From contig JAXHMM010000006.1 of the NCBI GenBank assembly GCA_034521445.1, positions 62,001 through 126,000 of the forward strand: a stretch of 64,000 nucleotides of DNA, written 5' to 3'. The DNA comes from Balneolaceae bacterium. GTDB lineage: Bacteria > Bacteroidota > Rhodothermia > Balneolales > Balneolaceae. The notes beneath the pieces were generated by a model. The model had not been told where the DNA came from. It saw nothing but the letters and a program-made list of their open reading frames with translations, and did no database searches. The translations under genes were made by a program, and so were the position numbers. The number at the start of each line of letters is the position of its first letter. Positions within the stretch are counted from its first letter, which is position 1. This document shows, piece by piece, positions 17,117-25,067 of the stretch.

Positions 17117-17142
17117 GACTAAATTTATTTAACTATAGTCAT
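17115..17142. promoter_or_regulatory. Inverted repeat at the antitoxin start, likely autoregulatory operator
   Basis: ATGACTA (17115-17121) and TAGTCAT (17136-17142) are perfect inverse complements with 14 AT-rich bases between them. The dyad touches the antitoxin start codon (17116), the expected place for a Phd/PIN complex to repress transcription or initiation. Confidence 0.5.
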
Positions 17143-17262
17143 TTCAAAGTAGTTAAGATTGGATAAAAACTCCATTCTAATCCGTGCCCCCATGACTGGT
17201 ACTGAACTCATTAAGCAGACCTGGCCCCTTCACACCCACCGGCCATGGCAGTTGGATGGGAC

Positions 17263-18309
17263 TCAGGGTTGGAGCAGTACTTTGATACATGCCCCCTTTT
17301 CCGTGTCGAAAAGGCGGTAAGCCTCGAGAGCATCGTTCAACGGGATGGTGTGTGTGATGACGGACTCCAGTGGAAAGGCACCAGCAGCAGCTTGCGAGAG
17401 CAGCTCTTCGGCGTAGCGGCGGGCGGAGCATCGGCCCGCCTTCAGGGTCAGGTTCTTGTCGTAGATCTCCGGGGGCTTGAAGGGCAGCGCCCCGTAGGCC
17501 TGCACGCCCACCGTGGCCAGAATGCCGCCGGGACGAAGCAGCTCGAAAGCGTCGCGCATGGAGTCCCTGCTGCCTACCGCCTCCAGGACCTTGCCTACTC
17601 CACGTCCCCCACAGGCCTCCCGCAGGCGATCGCGGTGGTCCGCCTCCCGTATGTCCACCGGCACGGCACCCAGCTCCCGTGCCTTTTCCAGTCGCAGCGG
17701 GATGGCATCCAGGGCAAAGATCTTCTCCGCCCCCCTGAATTGCGCCGCCATCACGCACATGAGTCCGATAGGCCCGCATCCCACCACGGCGCAGCTGTCT
17801 CCGGGACCGATCTCGGCCATTTCCGCGCAGAACCACCCGGTCGGAAGATTGTCGCCCATCAGCACCGCCTGCTCCCAGGAGAGCTCCCCGGGTTTGGCTA
17901 GCAGAGTGGCGTCGGCCATGGGCACGCGTACGTATTCGGCGTGGGCCCCGTGCAGTCCCTCCCCATCCTCCACCCATCCGAAAAGCCGGCTGCTTCTGCA
18001 GCGGGCCGTCAGCCCCTCCCGGCAGTAGTCGCATGAGCCGCAGTTGACCGTGAAGGGACTGATGACAGGGTCGCCTTCCGAAAAGCGTTGGACCCCCTTA
18101 CCGATCTCCGCCACCCTGCCCGTGAACTCGTGTCCCATGACAGTACCGCGGTCCAGTCCGGTTTCACGCCCGTGGTAGATGTGCATGTCGGAGCCGCAGA
18201 GGGCGGCGCGCTCCACTTTGACGATGGCGTCGCCGGGTTCCTGTATGCTGGGTTCGGCTATGTCCTCCAGGGCTGCCTGTCGAATGCCCTGGAAAGTGAA
18301 TGCCTTCAT
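17263..18309 (-). CDS. Zinc-dependent medium-chain alcohol dehydrogenase
   Basis: The 348-residue enzyme has catalytic-zinc residues in ALCGSDMHIYHG and MGHEFTG. The structural zinc loop is CGSCDYCREGLTARC, and the Rossmann motif is AVVGCGPIGLMCVMAAQ. It is a canonical medium-chain dehydrogenase/reductase of the glutathione-independent formaldehyde or sorbitol/threonine dehydrogenase type; it oxidises an alcohol with NAD(P)+. The exact substrate cannot be read. It is cytosolic, single, and lies between the two toxin-antitoxin pairs, with a truncated peptidase on the other strand 65 bp upstream. Confidence 0.92.
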   Translation of the reverse strand: MKAFTFQGIRQAALEDIAEPSIQEPGDAIVKVERAALCGSDMHIYHGRETGLDRGTVMGHEFTGRVAEIGKGVQRFSEGDPVISPFTVNCGSCDYCREGLTARCRSSRLFGWVEDGEGLHGAHAEYVRVPMADATLLAKPGELSWEQAVLMGDNLPTGWFCAEMAEIGPGDSCAVVGCGPIGLMCVMAAQFRGAEKIFALDAIPLRLEKARELGAVPVDIREADHRDRLREACGGRGVGKVLEAVGSRDSMRDAFELLRPGGILATVGVQAYGALPFKPPEIYDKNLTLKAGRCSARRYAEELLSQAAAGAFPLESVITHTIPLNDALEAYRLFDTEKGACIKVLLQP

Positions 18310-18374
18310 GGCAGAGAATTAAATGATCGCTCACCGGCAATGATAGCGAAATTCCCGCCCTTTTCGCAGCATGA

Positions 18375-18983
18375 CTGCTGCCCGGCCGTGATCCCGATCG
18401 TAACAGACAGGCCGTTACCTACCTGGCCCATTACGATCACGTGGGATTCGGCGAACCGGAGGAGGGGGACGCCATTTGGAACGGCTTTATCGACAACGCC
18501 TCCGGAACAGCGGTGGTTCTTGAACTTGCCCGAATATGGGAATCCGTACGGCCTGCACACCCCGTCCTGTTCCTGTTCACAAGTGCCGAAGAGCAGGGTC
18601 TGCTGGGTGCCAACTGGTTCGTACACCGTCCCCCCGTGAAACTGGATCGCATAAAGGCCGTCATCAACATTGACGGGGGCTTTCCGCCCGGTGACATCCG
18701 CAGTTGGAATCTGGCGGCAAGCCCTTCGTTTCGGTCTGCTCAGAAAACCGCGAGTAGAATGGAGAAAAATGGACATGAAGTGATGCTACGCCCGCTTTCA
18801 CCCGATTCTGACCACTGGCCTTTTCACAAAGCAGGGATTCCCGCACTCTTTCTCTATCCGAGCAGGCAAGCTGACTCGGACCACATTCATACGCCTGACG
18901 ACGAATGGCAGGACGATTTCCCCTTTGAGGGACTTAGGCTCTATGCCGAAATGGCCTTATTGCTTGGACAGTCACTGCAGTAA
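18375..18983 (+). pseudogene. M28-family peptidase lacking its N-terminal part
   Basis: From 18375 the frame reads LLPGRDPDRNRQAVTYLAHYDHVG. It continues with the M28 metal and catalytic motifs FIDNASGTA, SAEEQGLLGA, INIDGG and DHIHTPDDE up to the stop at 18983. An in-frame TGA at 18372-18374 closes the frame just before the LLPG segment. Signal peptide, propeptide and any PA domain are absent. The only apparent start is a GTG at 18441 inside the AHYDH zinc motif, so a functional enzyme is unlikely. All metal-binding motifs are otherwise intact, suggesting fairly recent truncation. The normal gene would encode a secreted aminopeptidase of roughly 450-550 residues. Confidence 0.75.
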
Positions 18984-19077
18984 GAGCAAACGGCCAAGGG
19001 AATGTACGTAACCGTCCACCGAACGCCGGGGTGATGGTTCCACCGGCGAGGAAGCATTCCCGTACCGCAGGGTGGTG

Positions 19078-19128
19078 TAATGTAATACGACTTCTCTATG
19101 TATTACACATACATTTTGTATTACATTA
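19078..19128. promoter_or_regulatory. Three half-site operator upstream of the AbrB/PIN pair
   Basis: TAATGTAATAC (19078-19088) is the inverse complement of GTATTACATTA (19118-19128), and a further GTATTACA lies at 19100-19107, exactly 18 bp before the second. The cluster ends 50 bp before the antitoxin gene. Such repeated half-sites are typical targets of AbrB/VapB-type antitoxins with their toxin, so autoregulation is likely. Confidence 0.6.
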
Positions 19129-19177
19129 TGTGATTGTATAACTTCCTGTCAGGAAAGCTAAGAAGACCGGTCTACCC

Positions 19178-19435
19178 ATGAAAACCACCATGACTCAAAA
19201 AGGCCAGATCGTCATTCCGGCGGAGCTTCGACGGAAATATGACCTGAAAGCCGGAACCACCATACATGTGGAAGAGGAAAACGGAAAAATTGTACTAAAA
19301 CCGGTTACGGCGGCTTATATCCGCAGCCTGAGAGGGATACTGAAAACTCCGGAAGGAGAAAAGTCAGCACTGGACATGCTGAAAGAAGAGCGGGAAGCCG
19401 ACAGGAGACGAGAGGATGAAGGCTTTAGTTCTTGA
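19178..19435 (+). CDS. AbrB/MazE/SpoVT-type antitoxin (VapB-like)
   Basis: An 85-residue protein with the swapped-hairpin AbrB fold at residues 4-48: MTQKGQIVIPAELRRKYDLK, then GTTIHVEEENGKIVLKP. A charged C-terminal helix (ALDMLKEEREADRRREDEGF) would bind the toxin encoded by the overlapping next gene. The GQIVIPAELR pattern is diagnostic. It probably represses its own promoter through the repeats at 19078-19128. Confidence 0.92.
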   Translation: MKTTMTQKGQIVIPAELRRKYDLKAGTTIHVEEENGKIVLKPVTAAYIRSLRGILKTPEGEKSALDMLKEEREADRRREDEGFSS

Positions 19436-19814
19436 CGCCTGGCCCCTTCTGGCCTTCTATCTTGAAGAGCCCAAGGCTCAAAGTATCGAGCGTATTCTGA
19501 TTGACAGCCAGCATAACGGAACCGAACTCCTGATATCGGTCGTCAATACAGGAGAGATATGGTACGCTGTCTGCCGGGCACACGGTAGTCATGAAGCAGA
19601 CCGGATCATACATACCATTCAGGAGCTGAATATTGCCATCAAACCCGTGGACTGGAACCTGACCCGCATGGCCGCAGCCTTCAAGGCATCGGGAGGACTC
19701 TCCTACGCCGACTGCTTCGCCGCCGCTCTGGCCCGCCGCGAGCAAGCCGCCCTGGTCACCGGTGATCCCGAATTCCGCCGCCTCGAGGGAGAGATCGAGA
19801 TCAACTGGATATAG
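19416..19814 (+). CDS. vapC: PIN-domain toxin (VapC-like ribonuclease)
   Basis: A 132-residue PIN protein whose acidic quartet is visible as LVLDAWPLLAFY, VNTGEIWY, LSYADCFAAALA and LVTGDPEFRRLE. It overlaps the antitoxin gene by 20 bp, as usual for VapBC modules. The final residues EGEIEINWI match many VapC ends (often IKWL). It differs from the PIN toxin at 16509-16910 both in sequence and in its antitoxin type, so the two modules are not recent duplicates. Confidence 0.92.
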   Translation: MKALVLDAWPLLAFYLEEPKAQSIERILIDSQHNGTELLISVVNTGEIWYAVCRAHGSHEADRIIHTIQELNIAIKPVDWNLTRMAAAFKASGGLSYADCFAAALARREQAALVTGDPEFRRLEGEIEINWI

Positions 19815-19835
19815 GAAACCTGGCCGGCGCAGGCC

Positions 19836-22604
19836 TCAGTTCCCGTCGGCCTCCAGCCAGATCTTGTCGAGGTAGTCAATGCCCTCGGTCATCCACGCCG
19901 GCGCGGGCTCGCCCTTCACATAGTGGTCAAACCACTGCTTCATGCGCACTAGGAAATCCTTCTGGTTGGCTTCGCGTCCCAAGTGGTGTCCCTCGCCGGG
20001 GTAGGTCAGCAGCACCACCTCCTTGCCGAGGCGGCGGGCGGCGTTATAGAACTCGAGTCCCTGCATGTAGTCCACCGCGCCGTCTTCGGTGCCGTGGAGA
20101 ATCATGAAAGGCACCTCAATGTCGGGCGCGTGATACATGGGATTCTCGCGGTTGTAGGCCTCGCGATCGCTCCAGGGGGTCACGCCGCGTCCCATGCGTA
20201 CCTGTCCTATCTCCATGATGCCGTGGTGGTTGGTGCCCGAGCTTCCGTAGATGTTGTTGTAGAAGCTGGTCAGGTTGGTCGGGGGGGCGCCTGTCACCAC
20301 GGTGGCGAACATGTCGGTCTGCGTCAGGATGAAGGAGGACTGGTATCCGCCCCAGCTGTGTCCCTGCAGGCCGATACGGTCGGGATCGGCGATGCCCATG
20401 TCGATCACCCGCTGCGTGGCCGCCGTGATGCAGTCCAGCGAGCTGGTGCCTGGCCTTCCCGTCTGGTAGACGTTGTCGGGCATGAGCACGGCGTAGCCGT
20501 TGCTGGCGTAGGTGGACATGTGCGGACGGTCGTCGTAGACCGGCATGGAGTACTGGTGGTGGCGGTCGGACATCTGCTCGTAGAAATAGACGAGCATGGG
20601 AACCTGGTCGCCCTCCTCGTAACCGGCCGGCAGGGCCAGCGTTCCCTGCAGGGTAATGCCGCGGTCGTTGGTGTATTCCACCAGCACGCGGCGTCCCCAG
20701 CGGTACTCCGACTGCTGCGGATTGGCGTCGGTGATCTTCCGCAGGCTGCTGAAATCGGTGTCGGTCACGTGATAGTCGGGAAATTCCACGAAGGTCTCAC
20801 GCGTGAGGATCACCCGGTCGGCGTCGCGTGCCTTCTCCACGTCACCGAAGGCGTAGTCCTCGTAGCGCAGCGGTTCGGGCTCATCGCCCAGCTCAAGCCG
20901 CCAGAAACCGTCCTTCTTGGTCCAGTCGCCGAAGGCTGCCAGCAGCATGGGATCGGAAGTATCGATCCACTCCTCTTCGGGGTCCAGGGTCTCGTAGCGG
21001 AACTCAATGCTGTCCTGCTCGCCCAGCCCCTGGGTAATGTTCACCGCCTCCGAGCCGTCGAGGGCCAACATCCAGAGGTCGTACTTGTGGTTCATGATTA
21101 CGTGCTCGCCGTCAGCCGTCCAGCCCGCCTCCCCGTAGGTCGGGTTCTCGTGGGGATAGGGATGATCCGTGTCCATAAAGCTTACTGGGGCGGCGTCTGA
21201 GAGGTTGGTCTTTGTGTCCTCTTCCAGGTCGTAGACCATGAGGGCCGTGTCGGCGTCGGTGACCTGCTGGTAGAGGTAGTAACGGCCGTCGGGCGAATAA
21301 CCCACGGGACGTTTCACCTCGTTGGCGAACATCGTGCGCTCGCCACTCTGCAGGTCCACCCGGTAGAGGTCGGCCGGGGAGACGCCCCAGTTGATGTCGC
21401 TCTCATAAGGCTCTTCGTTGCGGCCCACCGCGTAGCGGTTGTGGTCGGAGAGCTGCACCTCCCTCATCTCCTCGTCGGTAAGACGGGTGAAGCGCCCGCT
21501 GGCAGGGTCCCAGGTGGCCGCCCAGGTAAAGTTGCGGTCCCAGAAGGCCTGCTGCTCCTGCACGGTCTGAATGCGGTCGTCCTTCCAGTGAAAGACGTCT
21601 ACATTGGGGAGGGTGTCGCGATCCGCTTTGATATCGATTTCCTGTTCGTTCAGTCCCAGGTGTAGATATTCACCGTCGGCGCTGAAGGAAGGGCTTCGGT
21701 TTTCGCTGATCACCATGCCCTCGGGAAAGCCGGACATCCCGGCGGGGTCGAGCACGGTTTTCTGTGGGGTGCCGCCCAGGTTGGCGACATGCAGCACGGC
21801 ATTGATGCGGTGGTGGAGGCTGTCAGCCTCGTGTCCCTTCAGGGCGACCAGCTGACGTCCCTTCTCCTCCCACTCGTCACGCGGCGCGCCGGTGTCGTCC
21901 CAGGACAGCTCGCTGTAGGTGGCGCTGTCGGCGTCCAGGGTATGCAGGGCACCCGTCTCGAGGTTTCGCAGGTAGAGCCCATTGCCCGTCATTTCGCTGG
22001 CGTCGACCAGGTACGCCAGCATATCGCTGCGATTGTTAAAGGCGAATTCGGAGACGTTGCCGATATTCATGACCGTGCCGTCCTGCAGGTTGCGCAGGAT
22101 CAGGTCGCTGCCCTCATGGTCGCTGTCGTCGTCCTCGGGCTTCTCGCGGTGTACGGCCCACCAGCGGCCGTCTTCTGAAAAGGTCATGCCGGCGGCGCGC
22201 TGGATCTGCACCTTCTCTCCGGTCTGCAGATTAAGCAGCCAGGCGGTTTCGTGCACCGGCTGGTTGCGGCCCTGCATCTGCTCGCGGGTCTCCTCGTCCG
22301 GCGTGGTCACATAGGAGACGTAGCGGCTGTCGTCGGAAAATTCGGCATCCTCCGCCACCGGCATGCGGTAGACCTGGTCGCTGTCCAGGTTTTTGACGTA
22401 CAGGGTGTCGTCGCCCCCGTTGGGCTGTAGTCCGTAGGCGAACCACTGTCCGTCGTTCGAAATTTCCGCGCCGTTGATGTGCTTCCAGCGGTCGTAGTCG
22501 TCCACCGTCAGCACCTTCTTGTTATCCTGAGCCTGTAGGTCGGTGGCGCTGCCCAGCAGCAGAAAGGCGACGGCCAGCATGGTGATTGTTCGTGCGTATC
22601 GCAT
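19836..22604 (-). CDS. Secreted S9-family prolyl oligopeptidase-like peptidase
   Basis: The 922-residue protein has a signal peptide (MRYARTITMLAVAFLLLGSA...LQAQ) if started at 22604, which I prefer over the open frame up to 22670. A beta-propeller-like region with repeated WD-type blades (for example FSDDSRYVSYV, FSEDGRWWAVHR, YSPDGRYYLYQQ) fills most of the N-terminal part. The alpha/beta hydrolase domain has Ser750 in GHSWGGYQ, Asp in LHGTEDGAVDY and His in PGEGHHLG. It is a periplasmic or outer-membrane serine peptidase, probably a dipeptidyl- or oligopeptidase in nutrient acquisition. Upstream, TTTG-N17-TATCTTATC resembles a promoter. Confidence 0.92.
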   Translation of the reverse strand: MRYARTITMLAVAFLLLGSATDLQAQDNKKVLTVDDYDRWKHINGAEISNDGQWFAYGLQPNGGDDTLYVKNLDSDQVYRMPVAEDAEFSDDSRYVSYVTTPDEETREQMQGRNQPVHETAWLLNLQTGEKVQIQRAAGMTFSEDGRWWAVHREKPEDDDSDHEGSDLILRNLQDGTVMNIGNVSEFAFNNRSDMLAYLVDASEMTGNGLYLRNLETGALHTLDADSATYSELSWDDTGAPRDEWEEKGRQLVALKGHEADSLHHRINAVLHVANLGGTPQKTVLDPAGMSGFPEGMVISENRSPSFSADGEYLHLGLNEQEIDIKADRDTLPNVDVFHWKDDRIQTVQEQQAFWDRNFTWAATWDPASGRFTRLTDEEMREVQLSDHNRYAVGRNEEPYESDINWGVSPADLYRVDLQSGERTMFANEVKRPVGYSPDGRYYLYQQVTDADTALMVYDLEEDTKTNLSDAAPVSFMDTDHPYPHENPTYGEAGWTADGEHVIMNHKYDLWMLALDGSEAVNITQGLGEQDSIEFRYETLDPEEEWIDTSDPMLLAAFGDWTKKDGFWRLELGDEPEPLRYEDYAFGDVEKARDADRVILTRETFVEFPDYHVTDTDFSSLRKITDANPQQSEYRWGRRVLVEYTNDRGITLQGTLALPAGYEEGDQVPMLVYFYEQMSDRHHQYSMPVYDDRPHMSTYASNGYAVLMPDNVYQTGRPGTSSLDCITAATQRVIDMGIADPDRIGLQGHSWGGYQSSFILTQTDMFATVVTGAPPTNLTSFYNNIYGSSGTNHHGIMEIGQVRMGRGVTPWSDREAYNRENPMYHAPDIEVPFMILHGTEDGAVDYMQGLEFYNAARRLGKEVVLLTYPGEGHHLGREANQKDFLVRMKQWFDHYVKGEPAPAWMTEGIDYLDKIWLEADGN

Positions 22605-22759
22605 AAGTATCCCGTTTGTTTTAGCGGAGAGGTGATAAGATACATTGTCTGATGTAGAACAAAGAATCAAGCGGAGTAATGTTAAAATTTGTCAGGTGAC
22701 ATTTCCGGGCAAAGTCCTTATGCTTTCAGCAAACCCACCCAAACGCATGACCACCGCTT

Positions 22760-23182
22760 ATGTCCGATAACAAGACCTCCGCGAACGAGGGCGACGTGGA
22801 CGCCTACCTCAACGGGCTGGAGGACGATCAGCAGCGCCTCGACTCCTTCGTGCTCCTTGAGCTCATGAAAGAGGTGACCGGCAAGGAACCAAAAATGTGG
22901 GGAGGCACCATCGTCGGCTTCGGACAATACCATTACAAATACGAGAGTGGAAGGGAGGGTGACTGGTTCCTGACCGGCTTCGCCCCCCGCAAAGGCAAGC
23001 TTAGCATCTATATTATGGCCGGCTTTGACGATTACCATAAGCTGCTGGAGGAGTTGGGGCCCCACAAGACGGGACAGTCCTGCCTCTACCTGAAAACCCT
23101 GGAGAATGCCGACATGGAGGTGCTGCGCCGCCTGGTCAAGCGTTCGGTGGAGTACATGCGCAAAAACTACAAGGACGGGTAG
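22760..23182 (+). CDS. DUF1801-domain protein
   Basis: The 140-residue product has the DUF1801 (YdhG-like) pattern: VDAYLNGLEDDQQRLDSFVLLELMKEVTG, EPKMWGGTIVGFGQYHYKY, FAPRKGKLSIYIM, and GQSCLYLKTLENADMEVLRRLVKRSVEYM. The fold binds an unknown ligand and the family has no assigned reaction. It is soluble and cytosolic. It stands alone between the divergent S9 peptidase and a small minus-strand gene. Confidence 0.85.
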   Translation: MSDNKTSANEGDVDAYLNGLEDDQQRLDSFVLLELMKEVTGKEPKMWGGTIVGFGQYHYKYESGREGDWFLTGFAPRKGKLSIYIMAGFDDYHKLLEELGPHKTGQSCLYLKTLENADMEVLRRLVKRSVEYMRKNYKDG

Positions 23183-23283
23183 ATTCCGGCTTCACGGTCC
23201 GCCTGCTGCCTCACTCCATCGTAAAGGGAGAAAAAGGCGGGCGGTTTAAAGACATGGTCTGCAGGTCGTGGGTCGTGAAATGA

Positions 23284-23661
23284 TTATTCGTGGCCGTAGA
23301 AGTGCCCCTTGAGATTGGGGCTGTCCGGCAGCTCCGAAAGCCTTCGCTCCCCGTCCAGGAAATTGATGATGGAGCGGTAGCCCGTTTGCAGCTCCTCGTA
23401 CTGCCCCTCCTCGGCTTTGACGGTAAAGCTGTAGACGCGCTCCCGGCCGTTGTAGACGGTCACCCGGTAATGCCCGGTGATATCGCGGTCCAGGCGCACC
23501 TCGAAGATGCCGTAGGTAAACTGGTGGATGCGCCTTCCCCGCTCGATGCCGCCCGATTCACGCTGGCGTATCTCCCCGATAAGCGAAGGCAGGTCCAGCT
23601 CAGGGCGGTGCGCCCTGGACGCTTCGCCGTTGGAAAGCCATTCTTTGAAAAATCTAAGCAT
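23284..23661 (-). CDS. Hypothetical protein, 125 residues
   Basis: I do not recognise this protein. It has an amphipathic N-terminus (MLRFFKEWLSNGEAS), a helix PSLIGEIRQRESGG and then beta-strands (FTYGIFEVRLDRDITGHYRVTVYNGRERVYSFTVKA). It lies 89 bp downstream of the ABC ATPase on the same strand, so it may be co-transcribed. The open frame is clean and the codon use is like its neighbours, which supports it as a real gene. Confidence 0.6.
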   Translation of the reverse strand: MLRFFKEWLSNGEASRAHRPELDLPSLIGEIRQRESGGIERGRRIHQFTYGIFEVRLDRDITGHYRVTVYNGRERVYSFTVKAEEGQYEELQTGYRSIINFLDGERRLSELPDSPNLKGHFYGHE

Positions 23662-23750
23662 GGACCTGACTCCTTTCCGGTTGGGGACTTTTTCCCTCCC
23701 AATATAACCGTTTCAAAGCATCATGCCCGCAGCCCGCAGGGGGTGCCCAA

Positions 23751-24458
23751 TCAGGAGAGGTTGACCTGCTCTTCCTGTTCATCGTAGGGATCTTCCTCCG
23801 TAATCACCCCGTCCTTGAGATTGATGATGCGGTCGCCGTAGGAGGCCATCTTTTCAGAGTGGGTCACCTGTATAATGGTAACCCCCTCCTCGCGGTTCAG
23901 TTTCTGGAACAGCTCCATGATCTGCTCGCTCTGCTCGGAGTGAAGATTACCGGTAGGCTCGTCGGCCAGTATGAGCCGGGGATTGCCGATGATGGCACGC
24001 GCCACGCCCACCACCTGCTGCTGGCCCCCGCTGAGCTGCGGCGGGAAGAGGTCCTTTTTGGCCACGATGTTGAACTTGTCCAGCATGTCGGCCACAAGGC
24101 TCTTGCGCTGTTTGCCCTTGACCTTCCGGTAGAGCAGGGGCATCTCGATGTTTTCATAAACCGTCATCTCATCGATGAGGTGGTAGGCCTGGAAGACGAA
24201 ACCAATGTGAGACTTGTGGTACTCCGACTTCTGCTTTTCCGACAGGCTGTGCACCGGCTCGTCCAGAAACCAGTACTCGCCATCAGAGGGCTCGTCCAGG
24301 AAGCCCAGGATGTTCAGGAGGGTGGACTTGCCCGCGCCGCTGGGTCCCATGACCGTCACGAATTCGCCGGCTTCTATGTCCAGGTTGACACTCTTGAGAA
24401 TAAAGGTGCGCTGGAAGCGCTTGTCTACGTACTTGTCGATGTTTCTGAGCTTGATCAT
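23751..24458 (-). CDS. ABC transporter ATP-binding protein, MacB/LolD type
   Basis: The 235-residue ATPase has Walker [13 protein letters not shown]-loop [18 protein letters not shown], signature [14 protein letters not shown], Walker [12 protein letters not shown] and the H-loop VTHS. The signature-following VGVARA replaces the usual RVAIARA, with Val for Arg. It is the LolD/MacB type that pairs with FtsX-like permeases. A permease remnant (24706-24864) and the permease at 25068-27476 lie upstream on the same strand, so it may once have been their direct partner. A tail of about 15 acidic residues ([15 protein letters not shown]) extends the usual end. Confidence 0.93.
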   Translation of the reverse strand: MIKLRNIDKYVDKRFQRTFILKSVNLDIEAGEFVTVMGPSGAGKSTLLNILGFLDEPSDGEYWFLDEPVHSLSEKQKSEYHKSHIGFVFQAYHLIDEMTVYENIEMPLLYRKVKGKQRKSLVADMLDKFNIVAKKDLFPPQLSGGQQQVVGVARAIIGNPRLILADEPTGNLHSEQSEQIMELFQKLNREEGVTIIQVTHSEKMASYGDRIINLKDGVITEEDPYDEQEEQVNLS

Positions 24459-24705
24459 AGATCCCGTATAGGTTTCGGTGTCCTTTCCTTGTTAAGGTAC
24501 AAATTTTCGGGCCGGCCGCAGGCCTGCGCCTCGCGACTCCCCGGCCTGGAGATTAATTCAACAACCGTACCAAATTTCCAAAGGCTCCATTAAAGCTTCC
24601 AAAGGTGATTTTCTCTCCTCTGCCAACCCTGATCACCGGCCGGGGTGTGCGATATCGAACACCCCGTGGGCGACCGGGGCGGCCGGGAGCGACGGACCCG
24701 CAGAT

Positions 24706-24864
24706 CTATTCGCTCCGCAGTGATTCCACGGGATCCATGCGGGTGGCCTTCCAGGACTTGTAGCTGACCGTCAGCCAGGCCACCAGCACCGTCATCCCGC
24801 CCATAAGCAGGAAAAGGCCCGGTCCGATCATGACCTGGTAGGCGAAGTCTTTCATCCACTGACC
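24706..24864 (-). pseudogene. C-terminal remnant of an FtsX-type permease
   Basis: The minus strand reads WGQWMKDFAYQVMIGPGLFL, then a hydrophobic helix, and ends SYKSWKATRMDPVESLRSE followed by TAG (24706-24708). This equals the last two helices of the paralogues. Homology stops abruptly just upstream of GQW, and the sequence beyond reads as unrelated. The remnant lies in the 609-bp gap between the ATPase (24458) and the permease (25068). In the rest of that gap I see only two copies of CCTTTGGAA just after the ATPase start side (about 24570-24605) and no further gene. Confidence 0.75.
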
Positions 24865-25067
24865 CCATAGACCGAAAAAATTTCGTGAATACCGCGGCTT
24901 GTGCCGCCCGGTACGGGGTCAGCGCCGATGAGACCCATATCCGCATTACCCTCTCCTGAGTCCGCTTTGGCTTCTTCCCCGGGGGAACAGAGTACATTCG
25001 GTCGCTATCCCCCAACCCTATCTAGGACACCTGGCTTTGCATAATCATTCGCACTACAAAGAGTAAA

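Noticed and set aside
24590-25015. A 141-codon minus-strand frame in the gap before the ATPase
   Set aside because: It overlaps the permease remnant in another frame, is rich in Arg, Pro and Gly as shadow frames in GC-rich DNA are, and resembles nothing known.
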